Part shown: one piece after another, positions 1-7,936 of the stretch
Position numbering within the stretch: the first letter of the stretch is position 1
Layout: every line of letters starts with the position of its first letter
Origin: Acidobacteriota bacterium
Lineage (GTDB): Bacteria > Acidobacteriota > Thermoanaerobaculia > Multivoradales > JBCCEF01
Reading direction: 5' to 3'
DNA: 52,772 nucleotides
NCBI GenBank assembly: GCA_039028635.1
Contig: JBCCHV010000043.1
Location: forward strand, 1 to 52,772
Notes under the pieces: generated by a model
Told to the model about the DNA's origin: nothing
The model's input: the letters and a program-made list of their open reading frames with translations, nothing else
Database searches by the model: none
Translations under genes and position numbers: made by a program

Positions 1-90
1 CCTGCCTCGTGCTAAGATCCGCCCCTGATCGAGGGCGGTATCCCCCTGAGAACAAGCGGCCTAGGCGCCGCTCACCGCGAGGCTCTGTTC

Positions 91-438
91 ATGACGACTC
101 AAGCCGAGGTACGGGTCACCGACGACGTGACCGTGGTTTCTTTTCTCGGGCCCATCGTGGCCGGCAACGGCGACTCCGTGTTGCGCGACCAGCTCCAGGA
201 GCTGGTGGAATCGGGCTGCCGAAAGGTCCTCCTCGACCTGCGGGAGGTGCCGCGCCTGGACAGCGCCGGTGTCGGTCAGCTCGTCGCCAGCCATCGCTCC
301 GCCCAAGAGCAAGGGGTCGCGGTCAAGGTGCTCGAGGGAACCTCCCGCGTCTGGCGGGTCCTCGAGCTGAGCGACATCCTGCCCCTCCTCGACACCTACA
401 AGACCGAGGACGAAGCCCTCGAAGCTTTTCAGAGCTGA
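91..438 (+). CDS. STAS-domain anti-sigma factor antagonist-like protein (115 aa)
   Basis: A single STAS domain fills the protein, as in SpoIIAA/RsbV anti-anti-sigma factors. The signature segment is LDLREVPRLDSAGVGQLV, and Ser58 in the 'LDSAG' turn is the expected phospho-acceptor. In the family, the unphosphorylated form binds an anti-sigma kinase and frees a sigma factor; phosphorylation by that kinase reverses this. No RsbW-like kinase, PP2C phosphatase or sigma factor is visible nearby, so the partner is unknown. The ATG at 91 is preceded by a GAGG stretch about 9 bases upstream. The next gene starts 9 bases after this stop, which suggests co-transcription with the metallo-hydrolase. Confidence 0.9.
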   Translation: MTTQAEVRVTDDVTVVSFLGPIVAGNGDSVLRDQLQELVESGCRKVLLDLREVPRLDSAGVGQLVASHRSAQEQGVAVKVLEGTSRVWRVLELSDILPLLDTYKTEDEALEAFQS

Positions 439-447
439 GCCGGCGCG

Positions 448-1857
448 ATGACCGGCGAGAGACTCCGTCTGACCTTTCACGGCGCCGCGGGCACCGTCAC
501 CGGCTCGAAGCACCTCCTCGATGTCGACCAGACCCGCGTTCTGCTCGACGCCGGACTGTTCCAGGGCCGCAAGAAGCTGCGGCTGCGCAACTGGGCGCCG
601 CCGACCTTCGCCCCGGCCTCGATCGACCATGTCCTGCTGAGCCACACTCACATCGACCACGTCGGCTTCCTGCCGCGGCTGGTCAAGCTCGGCCTGGAGG
701 CCCCGGTGCACTGCACTCCGGCCGCCTACGAGCTCGCCGAGCTGATGCTCCTCGACTCGGCCAAGATCCAAGAAGACGACGCCCGCTACGCCAATCGCAA
801 GGGCTTCAGCAAGCACAAGCCGGCGCTCCCTCTCTACACTCGGGAAGACGCCCGCGCCGCCCTCGACCTGCGGCGACGTCTGCTGTTCGACGAGTGGCTC
901 GACCTCGGCCCCCTGCGGGCCCGTTTTCACAATGCCGGCCACATCCTGGGCTCGGCCTTCATCGAAACGGTCATCTCCCGCGGCGACGATGAGCTTCGGC
1001 TGGTCTACAGCGGCGACGTCGGCCGCTTCGAAATGCCCCTGCATCCGGATCCGGAGCCGCTCCCGGCGTGCGACGTGTTGATCATGGAGTCGACCTACGG
1101 AGATCGCTCGCACCCGCAGGTGTCGATCCTTGAGCAGATCGGCGAGCCCTTCTCCGAGTGCCTCGGCAATGGCGGCATTGTCCTCATCCCGGCATTCGCC
1201 GTCGGGCGCTCGCAACAGGTGACCCTGGTGCTCCGCCGCCTGATGAAGGAGGGGCGCCTGCCGGAGGTGCCGATCCACATCGACAGCCCGATGGCCACCA
1301 AGGCAACCAACATCTACGGCCACCACCTCAACGAGCGCAACCTCGATCCGGAGGTCTTCGAAGACGGCCGCTTGCGCCTCTTCCCGCGCGATGTGAGCTT
1401 TCATCGCACCACCGCCGAATCGAAACAGCTCAACCGCATGAAGGGTCCTCGCATCATCATCTCGTCGAGTGGCATGCTGTCCGGGGGCCGCGTCCTGCAC
1501 CATGTCAAACGCCTCGCCGGCGACCCCAAGAACCTGATCACCTTGGTCGGCTACCAGGCCCATGGCACCCGCGCCCGCGCCCTCCTCGAAGGCGATCGCA
1601 GCATCCGCATTCACGGCTCCGACGTCGCCGTGCGCTGTCAGGTGCTGTCCCTCCAGGGCATGTCCGGCCATGCCGATCGCGAAGCTCTGCTGGAGTGGGT
1701 GGCGAGCGCCCCGCGGCCACCGAAGGTTGTCTTCCTGGTCCACGGCGAGCCGGAGCCGGCGGCGGCTCTCGGACGCGAGCTGCGGCGGCGCTTCCACTGC
1801 GACACGATCACGCCGGATCACGGCGAGAGCTTTACCCTCGACCGCTACCTGGGGTGA
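448..1857 (+). CDS. MBL-fold beta-CASP metallo-hydrolase, CPSF/RNase-like (469 aa)
   Basis: A three-part architecture is visible: an N-terminal metallo-beta-lactamase fold, a central beta-CASP insertion and a C-terminal RMMBL segment. The zinc motif HTHIDH lies at residues 66-71. Further family landmarks are the FHNAGHILGSAF histidine, the SGDVGR aspartate, MESTYGDR, SSSGMLSGG, GMSGHADREALLEW and LVHGEP. Proteins of this layout (TTHA0252/CPSF73-like) are RNA endo/exonucleases acting on single-stranded RNA, so a cytoplasmic RNA-processing role is the best inference. The length is normal for the family. The gene is probably co-transcribed with the STAS gene upstream, although no functional link is obvious. 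Confidence 0.92.
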   Translation: MTGERLRLTFHGAAGTVTGSKHLLDVDQTRVLLDAGLFQGRKKLRLRNWAPPTFAPASIDHVLLSHTHIDHVGFLPRLVKLGLEAPVHCTPAAYELAELMLLDSAKIQEDDARYANRKGFSKHKPALPLYTREDARAALDLRRRLLFDEWLDLGPLRARFHNAGHILGSAFIETVISRGDDELRLVYSGDVGRFEMPLHPDPEPLPACDVLIMESTYGDRSHPQVSILEQIGEPFSECLGNGGIVLIPAFAVGRSQQVTLVLRRLMKEGRLPEVPIHIDSPMATKATNIYGHHLNERNLDPEVFEDGRLRLFPRDVSFHRTTAESKQLNRMKGPRIIISSSGMLSGGRVLHHVKRLAGDPKNLITLVGYQAHGTRARALLEGDRSIRIHGSDVAVRCQVLSLQGMSGHADREALLEWVASAPRPPKVVFLVHGEPEPAAALGRELRRRFHCDTITPDHGESFTLDRYLG

Positions 1858-1871
1858 GCGAGGTAGCAGAA

Positions 1872-1889
1872 TCTCCCGGGGCCGGGAGA
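1872..1889 (+). terminator. GC-rich hairpin after the metallo-hydrolase gene
   Basis: TCTCCCGG (1872-1879) and CCGGGAGA (1882-1889) form a perfect 8-bp stem with a 2-base gap, starting 14 bases after the stop codon. Only a short 'ATTT' run follows, so it would be a weak intrinsic terminator. It might instead be a mRNA 3'-end stabiliser. Confidence 0.45.
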
Positions 1890-2108
1890 ATTTCCTCGGC
1901 TCCGGCTCGGCAGCGCGCTGTCCGACCCAAGGATTTGAGCAAGGCGAGGGCTGGCATTGCCTTTGCTCAGGTCGTCCTTTAGTCTTGAAGACACCCGCGA
2001 TCCAAGACCGACGCCGATCGGCGAAGGCGGGTTCTGGCCTGCCGCCCTCACCGGTGGCGATCGCCCCAAGTTTTCTTAGGCCCATTTCCCTTAGTAAGGA
2101 GCAACCAG

Positions 2109-2312
2109 ATGAGCATTGCCAAAGTCACCGAGATTTCTTCGACCTCCAGCGTCAGCTTCCAGGACGCTATCGAGAAGGGCATCGCCCGCGCCAGCAAGAC
2201 CCTCTCCGGTATCACCGGCGCCTGGGTCAACGGTGAGAAGGTCGACGTCGAGAACGGCAAGATCACCGCCTACCGCGTCAACCTGAAGGTCTCGTTCATC
2301 CTGAACGACTGA
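2109..2312 (+). CDS. Dodecin family flavin-binding protein (67 aa)
   Basis: Length and sequence are typical of dodecin. The N-terminal SIAKVTEISSTSSVSFQDAI is followed by 'GITGAWVNGEKVDVENGKI' and a C-terminal 'YRVNLKVSFIL' strand. Dodecins assemble into hollow 12-mers that store or buffer flavins in the cytoplasm. The W in GAWV is the residue that stacks on the isoalloxazine ring in the family. An AAGGAG Shine-Dalgarno sequence lies 7 bases before the ATG. The gene stands alone, with about 250 bases of non-coding DNA before it. Confidence 0.92.
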   Translation: MSIAKVTEISSTSSVSFQDAIEKGIARASKTLSGITGAWVNGEKVDVENGKITAYRVNLKVSFILND

Positions 2313-2408
2313 GTCTCCCAGGGCGGCGGAGCGGCCATCGCTTCCGCCGCCGGACCGCTCCCGCGAAGGCATGGTTAGAATCGCTGCCATGACCTCTCGG
2401 AGACGATC

Positions 2409-4469
2409 CTGAACCGGCCAGCGATTTTCGCCCTGGTCGGAACCCTCCTGACCATCATCGCCGTCGCCTGGACGGTCGACCTCTCGCCGCGGGTGGAGAG
2501 TGACTTCTTCTTCGCCAGCGACGACCCCCAGCTACTCGAAGCAGGTCGCATCGCGGAGCTCTTCCCGGCCGGCGACCAGATCCTGGTACGAGCCGCCGGC
2601 TCCCTCGCCGATGAGGATCACCTGGAGCGACTCGAAGCCCTCAGCGCCGAGCTCGCCTCCCTCTCCGAGGTCACCGGCGTGCAGAGTGCCACCCGCGGTC
2701 CTCGCAGCCCCCAGCTCCTGCCCGAGAGCCCGTTCTGGCGCCGTCTTCTGATGCCCGGCGGCGACTCCGCCAGCCTGATCGTCCTGTCGCTCACGCCGCA
2801 GGCCGGCGGTGAGACCGTTCGCCAGGTCGAAGCGGCGGTCGCCGGCTTCGCCAGCGAGGGCCTGCACAGCCAACTCTCCGGAGTGCCCTTCGTGGTCGAG
2901 CAGGTGCGCCGTTCCCTGGTCCGCGATCTGCGCATCTTCAGCAGCGCCGCCGTCGCCCTCTTCGGTCTCGTCCTGGCGCTGCTCTTCCGTTCCCTGCCGG
3001 TAGTGGTCGGCACTCTGACGAGCTGCGCTGCGGCCGCCGCGGCGACTCTCCTGGTACTCGCCCTGATCGGCGTCCCGATCGGCATCCTGACCGCCAACCT
3101 GGTCACCCTGGTCTTCGTCCTGACCCTCTCCCACACGGTGTTCCTCACCGCCCGCTGGCGAAGCCTCGGAGGCGATCCCGCGACTGCTGCCCAACAGGCC
3201 CGACGCAGCGTTTTCACCGCCTCTTTCTGGTGCATGGCCACCACCCTGCTGGGCTTCGCCAGTCTGACCACGGCGTCGGCCAAGCCGCTGCGCGAGCTGG
3301 GAGTCGCCGGAGTGATCGGAGCGCTCCTCGCGATCGCCGCCGCTTACCTCCTGTTTCCACCCTTTCTGGCTTCGGCCCGCGCCGCCAGCAGCGCTGGTCG
3401 CCAGGGCTGGCTGCCGCGCCGTCCGCTGGCGGCGGGGGTCACCCTCGGCCTCTGTGCCTTGCTCGCCCTCGGCATCCTCCGAGTGCAGACGGATCCCGAT
3501 CTGCTGTCCTACTTCCAGGATGGATCACCGCTTCACGAGGGCCTCGCGGCGATCGACCGCGATGGCGGCTCGAGCCCCCTGTCACTGGTCGTCGGCCTGC
3601 CCTCGGGAGAGCGCCTCGACACTTCGGAAGGCATCGCCCAGCTCGCCGCCGCCCAGCAAGCTCTCGAGGACGATGCCGCCACCGGCGCCGTGCTGAGCGC
3701 CGCGGCGCTGGTCGCCGAGGCCAAGGAGACCTCGCCCTTTGCCGCCCTCCTGCCACCGTCGTCGCTGCTCGATCTGCTGTCGCAGGACTCCTATCAGCGG
3801 GTCGCCCTGTCCTTCATCACCGCCGATCGCGATCGCGCTCAATTCTTCCTGCGCATGCACGAGGAAGAACGCCGGGAGAACCGCCGAGCGGTGATCGACC
3901 GCCTCACCCGAGGGATCTCCGAGCAGGGCCTCGATGTCGAGCTCGTCGGCGGCCTCTACGATCTCCAGGATCGCCTCGGCAGCCTGGTGCGCTCCAGCTT
4001 GCTGCGCGGCCTGCTGCTCCTTTGGCTGCTGTTCGCAGGCATCGCCTTCGCGGTCAGTCGCAACGGTCGCAGCACGGCGGCCCTGGTGTTCTGCCTCCCC
4101 TGGGTACCGCTCGCCGTGGTCGGCACCTTCGGCCTCCTCGGGCGTCCCCTCGACATCATTTCGTCGACCGCCCCGACGATCGCTCTCGCCCTCGGCGTCG
4201 ATTCGATGATCCACCTCGCCGCGGCGGCGCGCCGCGCCCGCCACGCCGGTCGAGCTCCCGCCGCCGCCTGGCGACAGGCCCTTCAGGAGACCGCCACCGC
4301 GGTGGTCAGTGCCACCGCCATCGTCGCCATCGGCTTCTCGATCTTCTTCGCTTCGAGCTTTCCGCCGACGCAACGCTTCGGCGGCGCGGTGGTGGTCGGC
4401 AGCCTGCTGGCCGCCGCCCTCGCGCTCACCGTCTTGCCGCGCCTCGCCGGCGGCAGGGAAAGGGCCTGA
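2409..4469 (+). CDS. RND/MMPL-superfamily transporter (about 686 aa), probable CTG start
   Basis: This is an RND/MMPL-type permease with two repeats of a periplasmic loop followed by a membrane bundle. Helix groups lie around residues 160-310 and 515-680; the second repeat carries LALGVDSMIHLAAAARRARHAG. The first in-frame conventional start is GTG at 2493, but the open frame extends upstream to a stop at 2376. The translation there supplies the missing first helix (AIFALVGTLLTIIAVAWTV) that RND repeats need. GGAG at 2399-2402 sits 6 bases before CTG at 2409, which I take as the start. An ATG at 2389 is out of frame and closes after seven codons. Substrate unknown; hopanoid, lipid or drug export are possible. 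The selenoprotein candidate begins two bases after the stop. Confidence 0.85.
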   Translation: MNRPAIFALVGTLLTIIAVAWTVDLSPRVESDFFFASDDPQLLEAGRIAELFPAGDQILVRAAGSLADEDHLERLEALSAELASLSEVTGVQSATRGPRSPQLLPESPFWRRLLMPGGDSASLIVLSLTPQAGGETVRQVEAAVAGFASEGLHSQLSGVPFVVEQVRRSLVRDLRIFSSAAVALFGLVLALLFRSLPVVVGTLTSCAAAAAATLLVLALIGVPIGILTANLVTLVFVLTLSHTVFLTARWRSLGGDPATAAQQARRSVFTASFWCMATTLLGFASLTTASAKPLRELGVAGVIGALLAIAAAYLLFPPFLASARAASSAGRQGWLPRRPLAAGVTLGLCALLALGILRVQTDPDLLSYFQDGSPLHEGLAAIDRDGGSSPLSLVVGLPSGERLDTSEGIAQLAAAQQALEDDAATGAVLSAAALVAEAKETSPFAALLPPSSLLDLLSQDSYQRVALSFITADRDRAQFFLRMHEEERRENRRAVIDRLTRGISEQGLDVELVGGLYDLQDRLGSLVRSSLLRGLLLLWLLFAGIAFAVSRNGRSTAALVFCLPWVPLAVVGTFGLLGRPLDIISSTAPTIALALGVDSMIHLAAAARRARHAGRAPAAAWRQALQETATAVVSATAIVAIGFSIFFASSFPPTQRFGGAVVVGSLLAAALALTVLPRLAGGRERA

Positions 4470-4470
4470 C

Positions 4471-5034
4471 ATGGCCTGGATCGAGGTGATCGACGAAGAC
4501 CGTGCCGACGGCCGCCTGCAGCGGCTCTACGAACGCCTCGTCGGCCCCCACGGCGGAGTCGACAACATCCTCAAGATCCACAGCCTCAATCCCGCCTCCC
4601 TGGCGGCCCACTTCGAGCTCTATCGCACGGTGATGCGCGGACGCTCACCGCTCAGCCGCACGCAACGGGAGATGATCGCGGTGGTGGTCTCGGCCGCCAA
4701 TCGCTGTCGCTATTGAATTGCCCACCACGGAGCGGGGCTCCTCGAACTCACCGACGACGAGGTCTTGGTCGAAACCCTTAAGAAGGACTACCGCCAGGCG
4801 GAGCTGAGCCCGGCCGATCGCGCCATGCTCGACTACGCGGTGCGACTCACCGTCGAGCCCTGGGCGATGCGGCGGCGCGATGTCGAAGCCCTGCGCAGCA
4901 ACGGCTTCTCGGACACGGCGATCCTCGACATCAATCAGGTCACCGGCTACTACGCCTTCGTCAACCGTCTCGCTGATGGGCTGGGCGTGGAGCTCGAGGC
5001 GGAGCTGTTCCCCGAACCCGAGACAAAAAAATAA
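4471..5034 (+). CDS. AhpD-like/peroxidase-related enzyme, candidate selenoprotein (187 aa with Sec82)
   Basis: The frame from ATG 4471 to the stop at 5034 is interrupted once, by TGA at 4714-4716. Read through, it gives one uninterrupted carboxymuconolactone-decarboxylase/AhpD-type protein of the 'uncharacterized peroxidase-related enzyme' family. The family motif is EMIAVVVSAANRCxYCxxHHG. Here it reads NRC-R-Y-[TGA]-IAHHG, so the TGA falls exactly on the resolving/peroxidatic second cysteine (codon 82). Downstream, about 105 residues continue with family features (DYAVRLTVEPWAMRRRDVEALR, INQVTGYYAFVNR). A GC hairpin with a GGG loop follows the TGA at selenocysteine-element distance. The role would be hydroperoxide reduction through a Cys-x-x-Sec pair. 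The gene is probably co-transcribed with the RND transporter. Conventional gene callers would split it into 4471-4716 and a fragment starting near 4765. Confidence 0.85.
4729..4741 (+). promoter_or_regulatory. Candidate bacterial SECIS hairpin
   Basis: GGAGC (4729-4733), loop GGG (4734-4736) and GCTCC (4737-4741) form a perfect short stem. The loop begins 17 bases after the in-frame TGA at 4714-4716. Bacterial SECIS elements place a small G-containing apical loop roughly 16-37 bases after UGA, inside the coding region, where SelB binds it. The spacing and loop Gs fit; the lower stem is not obviously paired. Confidence 0.6.
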
Positions 5035-5424
5035 GCAACGGCCACGCCGCGGACTCCGTGGCCGAACGGAGCACCAACGCGGCCGATGCTTCGAGGGACA
5101 GGGGACCAAAGGGTTCGAGCAACCGGCGGACGCACCTTCCCCTCGGGGCCGGGCTTGCGCCCGGCGGACCGAGGGGGCCTCATCCAGAAACCGGGTGTCC
5201 ACCCGGCCGATCCAACCCCGCCCCCTGAGTTCCCAGGGATGATCCCGGGCTCGACGCCCGGGGCCTCCCCTTGATTTCCTCAGTTCACTTGTAAGGTGAG
5301 CCAACCCACCAAGGACGGGACAACCAACTTCAGGTTTGCCGATTCCAAGTAGCGGCGGACCCGGCCTGCCGAGCTTCCCGTCGGCCGGGCCCGCAACGCC
5401 CGATGGCCGGTTCGAGGGCCTCCT
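5035..5424. other. Intergenic region with three related GC-rich palindromes
   Basis: This 390-base stretch lies between convergent genes and contains no credible ORF. It holds three hairpins. The first is a nested one at 5139-5176: outer arms CCCCTCGG/CCGAGGGG, inner arms GCCGGGC/GCCCGGC around TTGC. The second is CCGGGT-GTCC-ACCCGG at 5191-5206. The third is CCCGGGC-TCGAC-GCCCGGG at 5244-5262. All share a CCGGG...CCCGG core with 4-5 base loops, reminiscent of REP/PU-type extragenic palindromes. Such a set could stabilise or terminate transcripts arriving from both sides. No promoter is recognised; the remainder is featureless. Confidence 0.6.
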
Positions 5425-6180
5425 TCAGGGCCGCAATGGTCCCGCCGTCAGCCACACCGGGCCATGGCCACGCTGCTGCAGGAAAACCACCGCTTGCCCT
5501 TCCGCATCGGCCTTCATCGCAAAGGTCGCGGCCAGCTCGGTCTGCCCCGCCGACAGAACCGCCAGGCGCTCGAGGTGCCGCACCACGTAGTCGTTGCGCA
5601 ACTGGCGGTCGGCGTTCTCACCACGCGGAACGTCGGTCGCGAAGCCGCTTTCGATCTCCGCCAGCCAAAGCTCCGCCGCCGCTTCGAGGGGCCGTTCCAG
5701 GGTGACCCTGGCGTGACCCGTACCGCTCTCCAGACGGGCCTCCAGTCGCCCGACGGCGGGCCGTGCGAGGGCCTCCTCGAGGGCCCGTCGCACCTCGCCT
5801 TCATGGGAGCCGACGACATGCTCCCGGCCCGCCACCACCAGTTGAGGGGTGTAGAGGGTACCGACCCCGAGGCTGCCGTCGTAGGCCACCTGGCGCTCGG
5901 TCCAGCGGCGCTTCGAGAAGGGATCCCGCCAGCCGAGATCGTTCCAGTAGTCGACATGGAAGGCGAGCGGCACGAGGCGGGCGGCGAGGTCCGGATCGGC
6001 AGCCAGCTGGCGCAGCAAGCGATCCGCCGGGGGGCAGCTCGAGCAGCCCTGGGAGGTGAACAGCTCGACCAGCACCGGACCCGCCGCGACGTCCCCTTCG
6101 GCCGCCTCCGGCGACGCGCCGACGAGGCTCGCAAACACCGCCCCCAACACGACTCCGAGAACCCGGCCATCGAGCCTCAT
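5425..6180 (-). CDS. Secreted DUF1223 thioredoxin-fold protein (251 aa)
   Basis: An N-terminal signal peptide (about residues 1-27, VLGVVLGAVFASLVGASPEAA) is followed by the DUF1223 hallmark VLVELFTSQGCSSCPPADRLL. Its C46-S-S-C49 pair sits in a thioredoxin-like fold. Further family segments are LAFHVDYWNDLGWRDPFS, TLYTPQLVVAGREHVVGS and a C-terminal beta domain ending around 'VVFLQQRGHGPVWLTAG'. Function in the family is unproven; an extracytoplasmic redox role is plausible. The ATG at 6180 overlaps the stop of the upstream esterase gene by 4 bases (ATGA), so translation is likely coupled. A longer in-frame extension to 6798 is a shadow of the esterase gene. Confidence 0.88.
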   Translation of the reverse strand: MRLDGRVLGVVLGAVFASLVGASPEAAEGDVAAGPVLVELFTSQGCSSCPPADRLLRQLAADPDLAARLVPLAFHVDYWNDLGWRDPFSKRRWTERQVAYDGSLGVGTLYTPQLVVAGREHVVGSHEGEVRRALEEALARPAVGRLEARLESGTGHARVTLERPLEAAAELWLAEIESGFATDVPRGENADRQLRNDYVVRHLERLAVLSAGQTELAATFAMKADAEGQAVVFLQQRGHGPVWLTAGPLRP

Positions 6181-6917
6181 GCGCCGTACCTCTGGCCGAG
6201 GTGGTGGCGCGCCTGACGCTGCCACCACTCCCAATCGTGGGACACGTCGTGGCCCCAGATATCGCGGAAATGGGAAATGCCTTTGGCCTCGAGCAGGCTG
6301 CCCATCGCCTGGGTCTCCTCGATACAGCCTTCCTCCCACTTGCCCTGGCCGCAGACCAGCGTCAGATGGGTGTGCCGGCGCACCCGCTCGAGGTCCTCGC
6401 CCTCGAGGCTCGGCACGAAGGCCAGCGGGTTGTTGAAGTAGACATCGAGGTTCGAGAAGCCATCGGTGAAGTTGCGCGCCTCGTAGCGTCCGCTCATGCA
6501 GAGGGCGTAGTCGAAGACTTCCGGGAACTTGAGCGCGAAGAGTGCCGCGTAGAAGGCTCCGAGGCTGCAGCCGGTCACTCCGATTCGGATTTTCGGGCTG
6601 CGACAGTCGGCGCGGATGAAGGGCACCAGATCGTCGAGCACGTAGCGCTCGAAGGCCATGTGGCGACGAATCCGCCACTCCGGCGAATGGTCCTTGCGGG
6701 TCCAGGCCTCGGCGACGTTGCTCTCGGTGCAGTAGAGCTTGAGCTTGCCACCGCCGACCAGCGATCCGAGGGTGTCGACCATGCCGTGGGCTCGCCACTC
6801 ATGGGCCATGCCGGCGGCCGAGGGAAAGACCAGAAGCGGGCGCCCCCAGTGCCCGAAGCGCCAGATGTTGATCGAGCGATCCATCGCTCGGCTGGGGATC
6901 AGATCGTGACTCGCCAT
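6177..6917 (-). CDS. Esterase-family alpha/beta hydrolase (246 aa)
   Basis: This is an esterase-D/COG4947-like alpha/beta hydrolase. The nucleophile elbow is GVTGCSLGAFYAALFALKFP (G-x-S-x-G: GCSLG). Nearby lie 'FPSAAGMAHEW', an oxyanion-side segment, and a late His in 'IWGHDVSHDWEWWQRQARHHL'. Such proteins hydrolyse simple acyl esters in the cytoplasm; the native substrate is unknown. I chose ATG 6917 (MASHDLIPSRAMDRSINIWRFG). A longer start at 6968 adds an arginine-rich, non-conserved stretch, and a GGAGG lies 12 bases before 6917. The gene is coupled to the DUF1223 gene by a 4-base overlap, as a two-gene operon. Confidence 0.85.
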   Translation of the reverse strand: MASHDLIPSRAMDRSINIWRFGHWGRPLLVFPSAAGMAHEWRAHGMVDTLGSLVGGGKLKLYCTESNVAEAWTRKDHSPEWRIRRHMAFERYVLDDLVPFIRADCRSPKIRIGVTGCSLGAFYAALFALKFPEVFDYALCMSGRYEARNFTDGFSNLDVYFNNPLAFVPSLEGEDLERVRRHTHLTLVCGQGKWEEGCIEETQAMGSLLEAKGISHFRDIWGHDVSHDWEWWQRQARHHLGQRYGA

Positions 6918-7123
6918 CGTGCCTCGCTTCCTCCGCGGATCCAGCCGCAATGCCCGGGCCGGCATCAAGCGCCGACCCGACGGTCTACTCTAGCCCGAAG
7001 TGCTCATCGGCACCGGGCGGCCTCTCGCCATGCCAGCGAGCACCAAGGCCCCGCGTGCTACAGTTCGAAAGGATCGAAGTCGTCGCCGCCAGCCCGGGCC
7101 GCGGCGAGTGAGGTGGCCGCGCG

Positions 7124-7936
7124 ATGTACAACGAGTTCTACGGATTTCGCGAAGCGCCCTTCAACATCACCCCCGACCCACGTTTTCTGTTCTTCAGCGA
7201 TCGCCATCGCGAAGCCTACAATCACCTGTTGTTCGGAATTCGCGAGCGCAAGGGATTCATTCAGCTCACCGGCGAGGTCGGTGCCGGCAAGACGACCCTC
7301 TGTCGTGCCCTCCTCGAGGAGCTCGGGCCGTCCTTCCGCACCGCCCTGGTGCTCAATCCGGTGATGACCAGCAACCAGCTGCTGCGCACCATCCTGCGCG
7401 AGCTCGGCATGCCGGTGGGTCGCATCGATCGCGTCGCCTGCCTCGAAGCCCTCAATAGCTTCCTCCTCGAGCAGGTGGCGAGCGGCCACGATGTCGTCTT
7501 GATCATCGACGAAGCCCAGGACCTCAGCCGCGAGCTGCTCGAGCAGATCCGCCTGCTGTCGAATCTCGAAACCGACCAACGCAAGCTGCTGCAGATCGTA
7601 CTGATCGGCCAACCGGAGCTGCGCGAGGTGCTCGACGACCGCCGCCTACGGCAGCTCCGCCAACGCATCACGGTGCGCTACCACCTGTCGCCCCTCAACC
7701 TGGAGGAGACCGGCGAGTACATCCGCTACCGGGTCCATATCGCCGGCGGCAACTCGCGTGCGACCTTCAGCCGTTGGGCCCTGCGGCGGGTGCATCGCTA
7801 CTCCCGGGGCATTCCGCGGCTGATCAACGCCGTCTGCGACAAGACCCTGCTGTGCGGATACGTCACCGGTCAGGACCACCTGCGCTGGCGTCACGTCGGC
7901 CGGGCCGTCCGTGAGCTCGAAGGAAAGCCCTCATGA
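7124..7936 (+). CDS. ExeA/GspA-type AAA ATPase (270 aa)
   Basis: The protein opens with the family hallmark MYNEFYGFREAPFNITPDP. Walker A is GEVGAGKTT (residues 50-58), Walker B is VVLIIDEAQDL (D129/E130), and an 'IRLLSNLETD...IVLIGQPEL' sensor region follows. A C-terminal helical lid (SRGIPRLINAVCDKTLL) completes the AAA module. ExeA/GspA works with GspB to move or assemble the type II secretion secretin through peptidoglycan. At 270 aa it ends after the AAA core and lacks the peptidoglycan-binding domain of full-length ExeA. The next gene overlaps it by 4 bases (ATGA) and encodes the GspB partner. No other secretion genes are in the window. Confidence 0.93.
   Translation: MYNEFYGFREAPFNITPDPRFLFFSDRHREAYNHLLFGIRERKGFIQLTGEVGAGKTTLCRALLEELGPSFRTALVLNPVMTSNQLLRTILRELGMPVGRIDRVACLEALNSFLLEQVASGHDVVLIIDEAQDLSRELLEQIRLLSNLETDQRKLLQIVLIGQPELREVLDDRRLRQLRQRITVRYHLSPLNLEETGEYIRYRVHIAGGNSRATFSRWALRRVHRYSRGIPRLINAVCDKTLLCGYVTGQDHLRWRHVGRAVRELEGKPS

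Noticed and set aside
61-2085. Long antisense ORF of 674 aa over the STAS and metallo-hydrolase genes
   Set aside because: It is the shadow of two well-recognised genes in GC-rich DNA. The sequence has no family features.
4471-4716. Pseudogene or sequencing error at the TGA of the AhpD-like gene
   Set aside because: A random stop would not be expected to hit the exact catalytic Cys codon with a hairpin behind it. A sequencing error remains possible and is listed as a refuting test.
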